Positions 1-5,865 of a stretch of DNA of 7,359 bases are shown piece by piece. The stretch is from Pseudomonadota bacterium. Lineage in GTDB: Bacteria > Pseudomonadota > Gammaproteobacteria > Burkholderiales > Burkholderiaceae_F. The DNA lies in assembly GCA_023443095.1 (NCBI GenBank), contig JAEZVV010000168.1:1-7359 (forward strand), written 5' to 3'. A program made the translations under genes and the position numbers. The notes below the pieces were generated by a model, which worked only from the letters and a program-made list of their open reading frames with translations, did no database searches and was not told the DNA's origin. The stretch's first letter is position 1. Every line of letters starts with the position of its first letter.

Positions 1-28
1 CACCCGCGCCCTCTGAACCGTCGGCCCC

Positions 29-56
29 GCGCCTGCGTCCGCCCGGATGCAGGCGC
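29..56 (+). terminator. First of two tandem hairpins left of cfa
   Basis: Positions 29-40 pair with 45-56 to give a 12-bp stem with one G-T(U) pair (37/48) and a GCCC tetraloop at 41-44. It lies five bases before a second strong hairpin. No T-run follows, so on its own it is not a classic intrinsic terminator. A TGA at 14-16 could be the end of a + strand gene outside the window, which would fit a 3' end structure, but that gene cannot be confirmed. The inverted repeat is seen directly; its function is inferred. Confidence 0.4.
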
Positions 57-61
57 CCCGC

Positions 62-88
62 CCTGGCCGGCACGCCGTGCCGGCCAGG
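62..88 (+). terminator. Near-perfect palindromic hairpin, likely terminator of the gene to the left
   Basis: Positions 62-73 are the exact reverse complement of 77-88, giving a 12-bp GC-rich stem with a 3-base loop at 74-76. The short T-containing tail (CGTTCTT, 89-95) follows on the + strand. This is the strongest palindrome in the left end and sits between whatever lies to the left and cfa. It most likely ends rightward transcription, so cfa would need its own promoter downstream. The tail is weak, so a role in RNA 3'-end stability or as a two-way terminator is also possible. Confidence 0.5.
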
Positions 89-116
89 CGTTCTTCCCAA
101 GCTGCGTGGACCCGCT

Positions 117-158
117 GTCGGTCCTTGCGCCACCGGCATTAGCATCCAAGAGACCGAC
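117..158 (+). promoter_or_regulatory. Imperfect stem-loop in the region upstream of cfa
   Basis: GTCGGTC at 117-123 is the reverse complement of GACCGAC at 152-158. The adjoining CTTG (124-127) pairs with CAAG (147-150), leaving A151 bulged. The result is an 11-bp stem with one bulge and a 19-base loop that holds a further small GCC/GGC pair. It lies 70 bases before the cfa start. It could be a folded mRNA leader or a DNA dyad. E. coli cfa has a long leader controlled by small RNAs, which makes leader regulation plausible here, but no homology is claimed. Confidence 0.3.
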
Positions 159-222
159 GCCCGCCATCGTTGAGATGGACCCTGGCGTCACCCCGCCGGC
201 CTCGGGTTCCGGCTCTTGCGTG

Positions 223-227
223 GGAGG
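223..227 (+). promoter_or_regulatory. Ribosome binding site of cfa (decides the start)
   Basis: GGAGG is a consensus Shine-Dalgarno core. It ends only one base before the ATG at 229, which is too close for normal initiation, but seven bases before an in-frame TTG at 235, which is ideal spacing. It therefore argues against the far-upstream in-frame GTG at 106 and leaves ATG 229 and TTG 235 as the realistic starts, two residues apart. Confidence 0.6.
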
Positions 228-228
228 A

Positions 229-1395
229 ATGGACTTGAGCGCCATTGTTTCCTCGACCCACCCGTCGCCCCCCGAGCTTCCGGTGCCCACCGTGCTCGCC
301 GAACTGCTCGCCCGCGCCGGACTGAGCATCAATACCCCCGGCGCCGCCAATCCCCAGATCCACGACGAACGCGTGTTTCGCGACGTGCTTGCGCACTGGT
401 CGTTGGGACTGGGCGAAACCTATATGGACGGCCTGTGGGATTGCGAACGGCTCGACGAGTTTTTCACCGCCGTGTTGCGCGCCGATCTCGACACCCAGGC
501 CCGCGGCATCGCGCGCCTGCGGCTGGCGGGCGATGCGCTGCGGGCACGCCTCTTTAACCGGCAGTCACGCGCCCGCGCCTTCGAAGTCGGCCGCCGCCAC
601 TACGACATCGGCAACGACGTCTTTGCCGCCATGCTCGACGCCCGGATGATCTATTCCTGCGCCTGGTGGGCACACGCCGACAACCTCGACCAGGCGCAGG
701 AAGCCAAGCTCGACCTGATCTGCCGCAAGCTCGAACTCGCGCCCGGAGAATCGCTGCTCGACATCGGCTGCGGCTGGGGCGGCCTGGCACGGTATGCGGC
801 CGAAAAGTTCGGCGCGAGAGTCACCGGCATCACGGTGTCGCAGGAACAGGCCGTGCTCGCTCGCGAGCGCTGCCGCGGCCTGCCGATTGCCATCGAGGTC
901 CAGGACTACCGCGCCCTCGTCGGCCGCTACGACAAGATCGCCTCGGTCGGCATGTTCGAACACGTCGGGCGCAAGAACTACCGCACCTTCTTCGACACGG
1001 TACGGAGGCTGCTGAACCCGGACGGCCTCTTCCTTCTGCACACGATCGGCACCCACGCACCGACGGCCGCGGTCGACCCCTGGACCGACAAATACATCTT
1101 TCCCAACGGCCAGCTCCCCGCTCCCGGCGAACTCGCGCAGGCGATCGCGGGTCGCTTCCTGATCGAGGACTGGCACAACTTCGGCCCCGACTACGACCGC
1201 ACGCTGATGGCGTGGTGGGAGCGTTTCGACGCCGCCTGGCCGCAGCTGAGCTCGCGCTACGACACCTGCTTCTACCGCATGTTCAAGTACTACCTGCTCT
1301 CGTGCGCCGGACTCTTCCGTTCGCGCCAGGGCCAGCTGTGGCAGCTGGTGCTGAGCCAGCGCAGCCGCAGCGGTCTCTATCGCTCGGTGCGCTAG
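229..1395 (+). CDS. cfa: Cyclopropane-fatty-acyl-phospholipid synthase
   Basis: This SAM-dependent enzyme adds a methylene bridge to cis double bonds of membrane phospholipid acyl chains, typically in stationary phase or under acid, solvent or heat stress. The 388-residue product matches E. coli Cfa (382) along its length. An N-terminal domain (about 20-115, with SLGLGETYMDG) precedes a class I methyltransferase fold with the SAM loop LDIGCGWGG at 177-185. The active-site and bicarbonate-ligand positions of E. coli Cfa are all present with a constant offset of five: Cys144, Glu244 (FEHVG), His271 (LLHTIG), Tyr322 (FGPDYDRTLMAWW) and Cys359 (SCAGLFRSRQ). The frame stays open up to a GTG at 106, but those 41 extra residues are Pro/Ala/Ser-rich, absent from E. 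coli Cfa, and overlap the leader structure. I chose ATG 229; TTG 235 is better spaced from the GGAGG. It stands alone after the terminators and is followed 86 bases on by the hydrolase gene. Family assignment is very secure; only the start is uncertain. Confidence 0.96.
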   Translation: MDLSAIVSSTHPSPPELPVPTVLAELLARAGLSINTPGAANPQIHDERVFRDVLAHWSLGLGETYMDGLWDCERLDEFFTAVLRADLDTQARGIARLRLAGDALRARLFNRQSRARAFEVGRRHYDIGNDVFAAMLDARMIYSCAWWAHADNLDQAQEAKLDLICRKLELAPGESLLDIGCGWGGLARYAAEKFGARVTGITVSQEQAVLARERCRGLPIAIEVQDYRALVGRYDKIASVGMFEHVGRKNYRTFFDTVRRLLNPDGLFLLHTIGTHAPTAAVDPWTDKYIFPNGQLPAPGELAQAIAGRFLIEDWHNFGPDYDRTLMAWWERFDAAWPQLSSRYDTCFYRMFKYYLLSCAGLFRSRQGQLWQLVLSQRSRSGLYRSVR

Positions 1396-1432
1396 CCCCC
1401 CGCCCGTCGCAGGCAAGGCGTGGCCCGCCAGC

Positions 1433-1438
1433 TACGAT
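1433..1438 (+). promoter_or_regulatory. Possible -10 element before the isochorismatase-family gene
   Basis: TACGAT matches TATAAT at four of six positions and lies in a GCTACGATAGC palindrome (1431-1441) in the 86-base gap after cfa. It would place a transcript start near 1445 and a leader of about 37 bases. No convincing -35 box is visible at 16-18 bases upstream, so read-through from cfa is an equally good explanation for expression. Confidence 0.25.
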
Positions 1439-1481
1439 AGCGGCCCGACCACCGAATCCGGCCCCGCGCCGGCTGCCCGCC

Positions 1482-2033
1482 ATGCCACCCGCCAATCGAC
1501 GCGCCGTCATCGTCATCGATGTCCAACGGGGCCTGTGCGAAGGGATCCACCAGACCTTCGAGTCGGCCCAGGTGATAGAGCGAATCAACCTCGTCACCTC
1601 GCGCGCGCGGGCGGCAGGGGCGCTGGTGGTGTTGGTCCAGCACGAATCGAAGTCGGGTCTGCTCGAGCGCGGCAGCGCTTCGTGGCAGCTCGCGCCGGCC
1701 CTACTCACGGCAGCGAGCGACACCGTGCTCCGCAAGACCGCGGCCGACGCCTTCCATCACACCGAACTCGATTCGATCCTCAGGCAGAACGGCGTCACCG
1801 AACTGGTCATCTGCGGCATGCAGAGCGATTTCTGCGTCGACACCACGACGCGGCGCGCGCTGGCTCTGGGCTACCCGGTCGTGCTCGTGGCCGACGGCCA
1901 CACCACCCTAGCCAACCCGCATCTGTCGGCGCGACAAATCATCGACCACCACAACGCCACGCTGTCGAACATCAGCAGCTTCGGTCCGGTCGTTCGCCTC
2001 GAAGCCGCGCAAGCGCTGGCCTTCGCCGCCTGA
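1482..2033 (+). CDS. Isochorismatase-family cysteine hydrolase
   Basis: The 183-residue protein belongs to the isochorismatase-like (nicotinamidase/YcaC-type) alpha/beta hydrolases, which are soluble and cleave C-N or ether bonds of small metabolites. The catalytic triad is visible: Asp13 (VIVIDVQ), Lys85 (VLRKTAADAF) and Cys118 (GMQSDFCVDTTTRRA). Residues 108-113 (LVICGM) precede the usual cis-peptide/cysteine elbow, and DHHNATLSN near the C terminus is typical of the subfamily. Length fits the stand-alone family (about 180-210). The reading frame is open far upstream through the cfa gene, but homology begins at this ATG; earlier sequence is a Pro/Arg-rich shadow of cfa. No clear Shine-Dalgarno precedes the ATG. 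It lies 86 bases after cfa in the same direction and converges on the channel gene. Nothing nearby (no entC, nadR or pyrimidine-degradation genes) reveals the substrate. It lacks the extra carrier domain of EntB. Family is secure, reaction is unknown. Confidence 0.92.
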   Translation: MPPANRRAVIVIDVQRGLCEGIHQTFESAQVIERINLVTSRARAAGALVVLVQHESKSGLLERGSASWQLAPALLTAASDTVLRKTAADAFHHTELDSILRQNGVTELVICGMQSDFCVDTTTRRALALGYPVVLVADGHTTLANPHLSARQIIDHHNATLSNISSFGPVVRLEAAQALAFAA

Positions 2034-2037
2034 ACGC

Positions 2038-2053
2038 GCCGGCTCACGCCGGC
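2038..2053. terminator. Possible two-way terminator hairpin between convergent genes
   Basis: GCCGGC at 2038-2043 and again at 2048-2053 form a 6-bp stem around a TCAC tetraloop. It begins just after the hydrolase stop codon and overlaps the last codons of the minus-strand channel gene, whose stop is 2046-2044. The two stops are only ten bases apart. A hairpin here suits termination from both sides, but neither strand has a T-run after it, so this is a weak call. Confidence 0.3.
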
Positions 2054-2949
2054 TGCGGCGGAGTCAGGGTGACGGGCGCGATCGAACGCACGTTGACGTC
2101 GTAGGCCGGTCCCGGCATGACGATGCCGTTCTTGGCGCAGGCCTCGTTGATCGCGGCCAGGTACGCCGCCGTCACACGGTACGGCTCCATCAGCGCGTCG
2201 AGCCGCACCCAGACCACCAGTTCGACGCTCAGGGCGAACTCGCCGAAACCGCTCAGGCCCACCTCGATGCCGTAATCCTCGTCTTCGGGCAGGGTGTAGG
2301 GAACCGAACGCGCGGCCTCGGTCACGACCTGGACCACCTTGTCCATGTCGACCCCGTAGGCCACGCCGAAGGCGAAGCGCTGGCGATGGCCGCGCGTATC
2401 GAGCGTGAGGTTCTTTACGGTGCCGTCGATCAACGACGAGTTGGGCACCAGAACGTAAACGCCGTCGGGCGTGATGATGCGGGTGCTGCGCATGCTGATC
2501 GCCCGCACCACGCCGCGGTCGCCAGCCGCCAGCTGGACGAAATCGCCCACGCGCACGCTGCGTTCGGTCAGCAGGATGATGCCGGCAACCAGGTTGTTGA
2601 CGATGGTCTGCAGGCCGAAGCCGATGCCCACCGACAGGGCGCTCACCATGATCGCCAGGTGGGTGATCGGCACGCCGATCAGGCTTAGCCCCAGCAGTCC
2701 GCCCAGCGCCAAGATCATCCAGCGCAGCAGCCGCGCCACCGTGCCGACCGAGCTGAGGTTGATCGAACCGTGGCGGCCGGCCAGCTTTTTCAGGTCGCGC
2801 TCGACGATCTGCCCGAGCCAGACCGAAACCGCCAGGACGATCAGGAACTCGATGATGCTGAAAGCCGACACCGGCGTGCCGCCTATCGAAAACAAGGTCA
2901 GCCGCAAGGGTTCGAGCAGGTGGGTCAGCAGATCGACGATCTCGTTCAT
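2044..2949 (-). CDS. MscS-family small-conductance mechanosensitive channel
   Basis: This 301-residue inner-membrane protein should open under membrane tension to release solutes during hypo-osmotic shock. Length is close to E. coli MscS (286). Predicted membrane helices lie at about 27-49, 72-93 and 95-127. The third carries the pore-lining Gly/Ala-rich pattern SVGIGFGLQTIVNNLVAGI (106-124), followed by ERSVRVGDFV (129-138), the hallmark entry into the cytoplasmic beta domain. PDGVYVLVPNSSLIDG is the conserved PN motif of that domain. The alpha/beta C-terminal region ends near ...GPAYDVNVRS, with a short Pro-rich tail. The N terminus is short, without the extra helices or periplasmic domain of MscK/YbdG-type relatives. 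I chose ATG 2949 because AAGGAG sits nine bases before it; an in-frame TTG at 2967 would overlap that site. It lies 82 bases after modC on the same strand. Family is secure; whether it gates as true MscS is not visible. Confidence 0.93.
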   Translation of the reverse strand: MNEIVDLLTHLLEPLRLTLFSIGGTPVSAFSIIEFLIVLAVSVWLGQIVERDLKKLAGRHGSINLSSVGTVARLLRWMILALGGLLGLSLIGVPITHLAIMVSALSVGIGFGLQTIVNNLVAGIILLTERSVRVGDFVQLAAGDRGVVRAISMRSTRIITPDGVYVLVPNSSLIDGTVKNLTLDTRGHRQRFAFGVAYGVDMDKVVQVVTEAARSVPYTLPEDEDYGIEVGLSGFGEFALSVELVVWVRLDALMEPYRVTAAYLAAINEACAKNGIVMPGPAYDVNVRSIAPVTLTPPQPA

Positions 2950-2958
2950 TGCGGACAG

Positions 2959-2964
2959 CTCCTT
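2959..2964 (-). promoter_or_regulatory. Strong ribosome binding site of the MscS-type channel
   Basis: On the minus strand AAGGAG lies nine bases before the ATG at 2949. It fixes that start over the upstream in-frame TTG at 2967 and indicates that the channel is translated independently of modC rather than by coupling. Confidence 0.65.
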
Positions 2965-2995
2965 CAAGGCGTTCGGCCGATGAACGCGAAAGATA

Positions 2996-3016
2996 GCGCC
3001 GCCGCGGCGACGGCGC
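2996..3016 (-). terminator. Possible terminator of modABC
   Basis: Positions 2996-3001 pair with 3011-3016 (6-bp all-GC stem, 9-base loop that can pair further). On the minus strand the stem is followed by TATCTTTCG, a moderately T-rich tail. It begins 16 bases after the modC stop and so would separate modABC from the channel gene. The short T-tract and GC-rich background make this a moderate to weak call. Confidence 0.35.
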
Positions 3017-3031
3017 AGCCTCGTCCTGGGC

Positions 3032-4165
3032 TCAGCCGGCCGCCGCCGGAACCTGGGTTCCGACCCGCTCGCCGGTGCGGCGCGGCATGATGTGAATGCC
3101 GTCGGCGTCGAGCTGCAGCCACAAGCCCATGCCTTCGGCGGCGCGATGCAAGCGCAGCTGCCGGGTCGACACCGTGACGCTGACCCGCGCCCGCGGCGCC
3201 TGGTCGATCTCGACCTGGCACTGGGTCACCTCTCCCAGCGGCACCATGCGCACCATCCGGCAGGGCAGGCCCGCCGCGCTCGGCTCGAAAGCGAGCGAAA
3301 CGCAGTCGCCCGGCACCACCCAGCTCACCCTCGAGCCGTCGGCGATCCGGTGCTTGTCCTTGACCCGCAGCTGTACCGCCTCGGCGGCCGTGCCGTCACC
3401 CCAGACAAGGCGCCCCCAGCTCTCGCCCGCTGGTGCGGCATGGAACACACCCGCGAAGTGGTTGTGCAGGCCCAGCAAGCGCGCCACCCGCGCATTGCGA
3501 GGACGGGTCTGGACCTGCAGCGGAGTGCCCGACTGCAGCGTGGTGCCGGCGTCGAGGATCACGATCCGGTCGGCCAGGCGCTGCGCCTCGAGCAGGTCAT
3601 GGGTCACCAGAACGATGGGCACCGAAACCGACTGCCGCAGCGCCGCGATCTCCACGTACAAATCCTGGCGCGTCACTTGGTCGATCGCCGAAAACGGCTC
3701 GTCGAGCAAGAGCACCGCCGGCTCCCGCGCCAGCGCGCGCGCCAGCGCCACCCGCTGCTGCTGGCCGCCGGACAGGGCCGCCGGATAACGTTGACCCAGG
3801 CCATCGAGGCGGACCTTGGCCAGCAGCTCGTCGGCGTGGGTGAGCGGAGCGGGCCGCGAACTGGCGGCCGCCACGTTCTCGCGCGCTGACAGATGCGGAA
3901 ACAGCGCGTAATCCTGGAACACCAGGCCCACTCGCCGCTGCTGCGGCTTCAGGCAAAGCCCCCGGGCCGAGTCCAACCAGGCTTCGCCGTCGACGCTCAC
4001 GCTGCCGCTTGCGCATGAAGCCAGGCCGGCGATCACTCGCAGCAGGGTCGACTTGCCGCTGCCCGACGGCCCCACCAGGGCGATCAGTTCGCCCGGCGCG
4101 CAGCCGAACTCGGCGTCGAGCGGGATCGGCCCGCTCTGCCTGACGCTGACGGCGAGCCCGCTCAT
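3032..4165 (-). CDS. modC: Molybdate ABC transporter, ATP-binding protein
   Basis: The 377-residue cytoplasmic ATPase powers the ModB channel. ABC motifs in order: Walker A GPSGSGKST (32-40), Q-loop VFQDYALFP with Gln84, signature LSGGQQQR (131-138), Walker B VLLLDEP (151-157), D-loop SAID (159-162, where SALD is usual) and switch His189 in LVTHD. After about residue 225 a C-terminal region of about 150 residues begins with LLGLHNHFAG, the sort of linker seen in CysA/FbpC/PotA-like ATPases, and then shows beta-rich TOBE-like sequence (WVVPGDCVSLAF, MVRMVPLGEVTQCQVEI). E. coli ModC is 352 residues with a Mop-type tail, so this one is slightly long and its regulatory tail looks more like the sulfate/iron class. 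The start ATG overlaps the modB stop (ATGA), indicating translational coupling. The operon partners, not this subunit, support molybdate. ABC ATPase identity is certain; the exact oxyanion is inferred. Confidence 0.9.
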   Translation of the reverse strand: MSGLAVSVRQSGPIPLDAEFGCAPGELIALVGPSGSGKSTLLRVIAGLASCASGSVSVDGEAWLDSARGLCLKPQQRRVGLVFQDYALFPHLSARENVAAASSRPAPLTHADELLAKVRLDGLGQRYPAALSGGQQQRVALARALAREPAVLLLDEPFSAIDQVTRQDLYVEIAALRQSVSVPIVLVTHDLLEAQRLADRIVILDAGTTLQSGTPLQVQTRPRNARVARLLGLHNHFAGVFHAAPAGESWGRLVWGDGTAAEAVQLRVKDKHRIADGSRVSWVVPGDCVSLAFEPSAAGLPCRMVRMVPLGEVTQCQVEIDQAPRARVSVTVSTRQLRLHRAAEGMGLWLQLDADGIHIMPRRTGERVGTQVPAAAG

Positions 4166-4839
4166 CGCCGCTCCTGCAAGGCGCGGCGGGTGCGCTGGCC
4201 GGTGGCAAACGCGATCGACAGCGCCACCAACGACAAAACCACCAGCGCCAGCGACATCACGCCGGCGGCGGCATTGTCGAAGGCCTGCACCCGATCGTAG
4301 ATCGCGATCGACAGGGTGCGAGTCTCGCCCGCAATGCTGCCGCCCACCATCAGCACCACGCCGAACTCTCCCAGCGTGTGGGCAAAGGTCAGCGCCACGC
4401 CGCCGACGATGCCCGGCCAGGCGAGCGGCAGCTCGATCCGCCACAAGGTCTTCCAACGCGACAGGCCCGAGACCCAGGCCGCTTCCCTCAGGCTGTCGGG
4501 AATCGCGGCGAAGGCGCGCTGGATCGGCTGGACCATAAACGGCAGGTTGACGATCAGGCTGGCGAGAAGCAGGCCTTCGAACGTGAAGACGAGCGACAGG
4601 TCCAGGCTACGCTGCAGCCAAGCGCCGACCGGCGAAGCGCCGCCGAAAACCAGCAAAAAGTAGAAACCGATCACCGTCGGCGGCAACAGCAGCGGCAGCA
4701 TCAGCACCGCCTCGACCAGCGCACGGCCGCGCCAACGCCCGATCGCCAGGGTCCGGCCCAGCCACACGCAGACCGGCAGCAGCAGCAGCACCGTGCCCGC
4801 CGCCAGCCAGAACGAGACTCGCGCCGCGCTCCAGTCCAT
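4162..4839 (-). CDS. modB: Molybdate ABC transporter, permease
   Basis: The 225-residue inner-membrane permease forms, as a dimer, the pathway for the oxyanion delivered by ModA. Length agrees with E. coli ModB (229). Hydrophobic segments are visible at about 10-31, 41-66 (LPLLLPPTVIGFYFLLVFG, the typical ModB/CysT opening), 85-105, 140-165 and 192-215, fitting five to six helices. The EAA loop that docks on the ATPase is EAAWVSGLSRWKTLWRIELP (119-138), followed by the family pattern AHTLGEFGVVLMVGG. The ATG shares one base with the modA stop (TGATG) and the stop overlaps the modC start, so all three are translated as a coupled unit. A (CTG)4-like leucine run near residues 18-21 explains the repeated CAG on the + strand around 4780. 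Homology to CysT/CysW sulfate permeases means specificity rests on ModA. Confidence 0.95.
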   Translation of the reverse strand: MDWSAARVSFWLAAGTVLLLLPVCVWLGRTLAIGRWRGRALVEAVLMLPLLLPPTVIGFYFLLVFGGASPVGAWLQRSLDLSLVFTFEGLLLASLIVNLPFMVQPIQRAFAAIPDSLREAAWVSGLSRWKTLWRIELPLAWPGIVGGVALTFAHTLGEFGVVLMVGGSIAGETRTLSIAIYDRVQAFDNAAAGVMSLALVVLSLVALSIAFATGQRTRRALQERR

Positions 4840-5603
4840 CAGCGCGCCGGCAAGGTGAAACCGTAGCGCTCGAGCACGGCGCGCGCCTTGGGGGTCTGCA
4901 GGTAGCGGTAGAAGGCCTCGGCCGTCGCTCCCGCCTTGTGGGTGAGCACCATGCGCTGGCGCAGCGGCGCGTGCAGCGATTCCGGCAGCAAGACGTATTG
5001 CCCCTGGCGCGAGAGTTCGGGTGCGAGCGCCAGCGACAGCGCGATGATGCCGGCGTCGGCCGAGCCGGTCGCCACAAACTGCGCCGCCTGCGAGATGTTT
5101 TCTCCCAGCACCAGCTTGGGCTTGAGCAGCGGCCACAGGCCGAGTTTCTCGAGCGCCTGCTGCGCGGCCCGGCCGTAGGGTGCGTGTTCGGGGTTGGCGA
5201 TCGCGAACTTGCGCAGGCTGCCGGCCTGCGCGCGCACCCCCGCCAGGTCGGCGTCGAGCGGAATGCGGCTGGCGCGCGGCGCATACAGGGCCAGGCGCCC
5301 GATCGCGTAGAGCGAGCCGCCGTCGCGGGTCAGACCGTCCCGCGCCAGTTCGTTGACGAACTGTTCGTCGGCGGAGAGGAAAAGTTCGAACGGAGCGCCC
5401 TGGCGGATCTGCCGCGCGAAGTTGCCCGAGGAGCCGAAGTTCAGCAGGAGTTTGCGGCCGCTTTCCTTTTCGAAGTCGGCAGCGATGGCCTCGAGCGCGA
5501 ACTTGAGGTCGGACGCCGCCGCCACCACCGGCGGGCGCTCCTGCGCCCAGCCGGCCGGGGCCAGCGCCAGCCCGGCAATCAGCAAAAAGGTTCGACGCAG
5601 CAT
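4839..5603 (-). CDS. modA: Molybdate ABC transporter, periplasmic binding protein
   Basis: The 254-residue protein captures molybdate (or tungstate) in the periplasm and hands it to ModB. Residues 1-20 are a Sec signal peptide: Arg3-Arg4, hydrophobic FLLIAGLALAP, and a cleavage site after GWA at 20. ModA hallmarks follow: AAASDLK (28-34, Ser31 a ligand position), FGSSGNFARQI (56-66, Ser59 region) with GAPFELFLSAD (69-79), IANPEHAPYGRAA (135-147) and GENISQAAQFVATGSADAG (167-185). These are the oxyanion-contact segments of the ModA/WtpA-like family. Length matches E. coli ModA (257). ATG 5603 was chosen because it gives the signal peptide directly; the frame is open far upstream but that part is a shadow of the divergent gene. 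No strong Shine-Dalgarno is seen, only GGGAC ahead of it. It is the first gene of modABC and faces the YeiH-like gene across 270 bases. No modE is in the window. Molybdate versus tungstate cannot be separated by eye. Confidence 0.94.
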   Translation of the reverse strand: MLRRTFLLIAGLALAPAGWAQERPPVVAAASDLKFALEAIAADFEKESGRKLLLNFGSSGNFARQIRQGAPFELFLSADEQFVNELARDGLTRDGGSLYAIGRLALYAPRASRIPLDADLAGVRAQAGSLRKFAIANPEHAPYGRAAQQALEKLGLWPLLKPKLVLGENISQAAQFVATGSADAGIIALSLALAPELSRQGQYVLLPESLHAPLRQRMVLTHKAGATAEAFYRYLQTPKARAVLERYGFTLPAR

Positions 5604-5687
5604 CGGCCAGTCCCGTGTGTGGAATCGGCTCCAGTTTATTCGGCCGCCCCGCGCCGAGGGCAGGACCTGAGGCTGCGGGTTTGCGAG

Positions 5688-5720
5688 AGCCCGGCCTCGC
5701 CATCCCGGCCCAACCGGGCT
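5688..5720. repeat. Inverted repeat in the divergent promoter region
   Basis: AGCCCGG (5688-5694) is the reverse complement of CCGGGCT (5714-5720), with 19 bases between. A nested CCCGG (5704-5708) also pairs with CCGGG (5714-5718), giving alternative half-site spacings. The right arm ends six bases before the possible -10 TATCCT at 5726, where a repressor or activator of the YeiH-like gene could act. It might equally be an RNA structure or chance in GC-rich DNA. Confidence 0.35.
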
Positions 5721-5760
5721 TTGAGTATCCTCGCGCTTCGGTTCCGTCCCGGCGCTGCAC

Positions 5761-5820
5761 CCGCAGGCCGCGCAGCGCGGCGGATCCCTGTAACTCGACA
5801 GCACTGAAGACCGCCTGCGG
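5761..5820 (+). promoter_or_regulatory. Possible three-way-junction RNA leader of the YeiH-like gene
   Basis: CCGCAGGC (5761-5768) pairs with GCCTGCGG (5813-5820) as an 8-bp closing stem. Inside are a 4-5-bp GC hairpin (5769-5772 with 5776-5779) and a 4-bp hairpin CTGT/ACAG (5788-5791 with 5798-5801, loop AACTCG), giving a compact three-way junction of 60 bases. It would lie inside a transcript from the possible -10 at 5726 and ends 53 bases before the start codon. A further CCGCGG pair (5834-5839, 5845-5850) lies between it and the ribosome binding site at 5861. The pairings are seen; a riboswitch or attenuator role is speculative, since high GC yields chance stems. Confidence 0.25.
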
Positions 5821-5860
5821 CCGTCGGCGCACCCCGCGGCGGCACCGCGGCAGCAGCCTG

Positions 5861-5865
5861 GGAGG
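5861..5865 (+). promoter_or_regulatory. Ribosome binding site of the YeiH-family gene
   Basis: GGAGG lies eight bases before the ATG at 5874 and fixes that start. The CCGCGG hairpin at 5834-5850 ends ten bases before it, so ribosome access could be affected by upstream folding. Confidence 0.7.

Noticed and set aside
106..228. Forty-one-residue N-terminal extension of Cfa from GTG 106
   Set aside because: Pro/Ala/Ser-rich, not part of the E. coli family architecture, overlaps a stem-loop, and a GGAGG lies just before the start that matches normal Cfa length.
565..1416. Long minus-strand open frame of 283 codons opposite cfa
   Set aside because: Typical antisense shadow in high-GC coding DNA: Arg/Ala/Gly-rich, no recognisable domain, and the + strand is unmistakably cfa.
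666..1481. Upstream extension of the isochorismatase reading frame through cfa
   Set aside because: Arg/Pro-rich out-of-frame translation of cfa; homology starts exactly at ATG 1482.
2950..2967. TTG start at 2967 for the channel
   Set aside because: It would overlap the AAGGAG that serves the ATG at 2949.
2471..2983. Plus-strand open frame of 170 codons opposite the channel gene
   Set aside because: Antisense shadow; the minus strand gives a complete MscS-family protein with a good ribosome site.
4765..4800. CAG triplet run that looks like a microsatellite
   Set aside because: It is the reverse complement of leucine CTG codons in the first membrane helix of modB.
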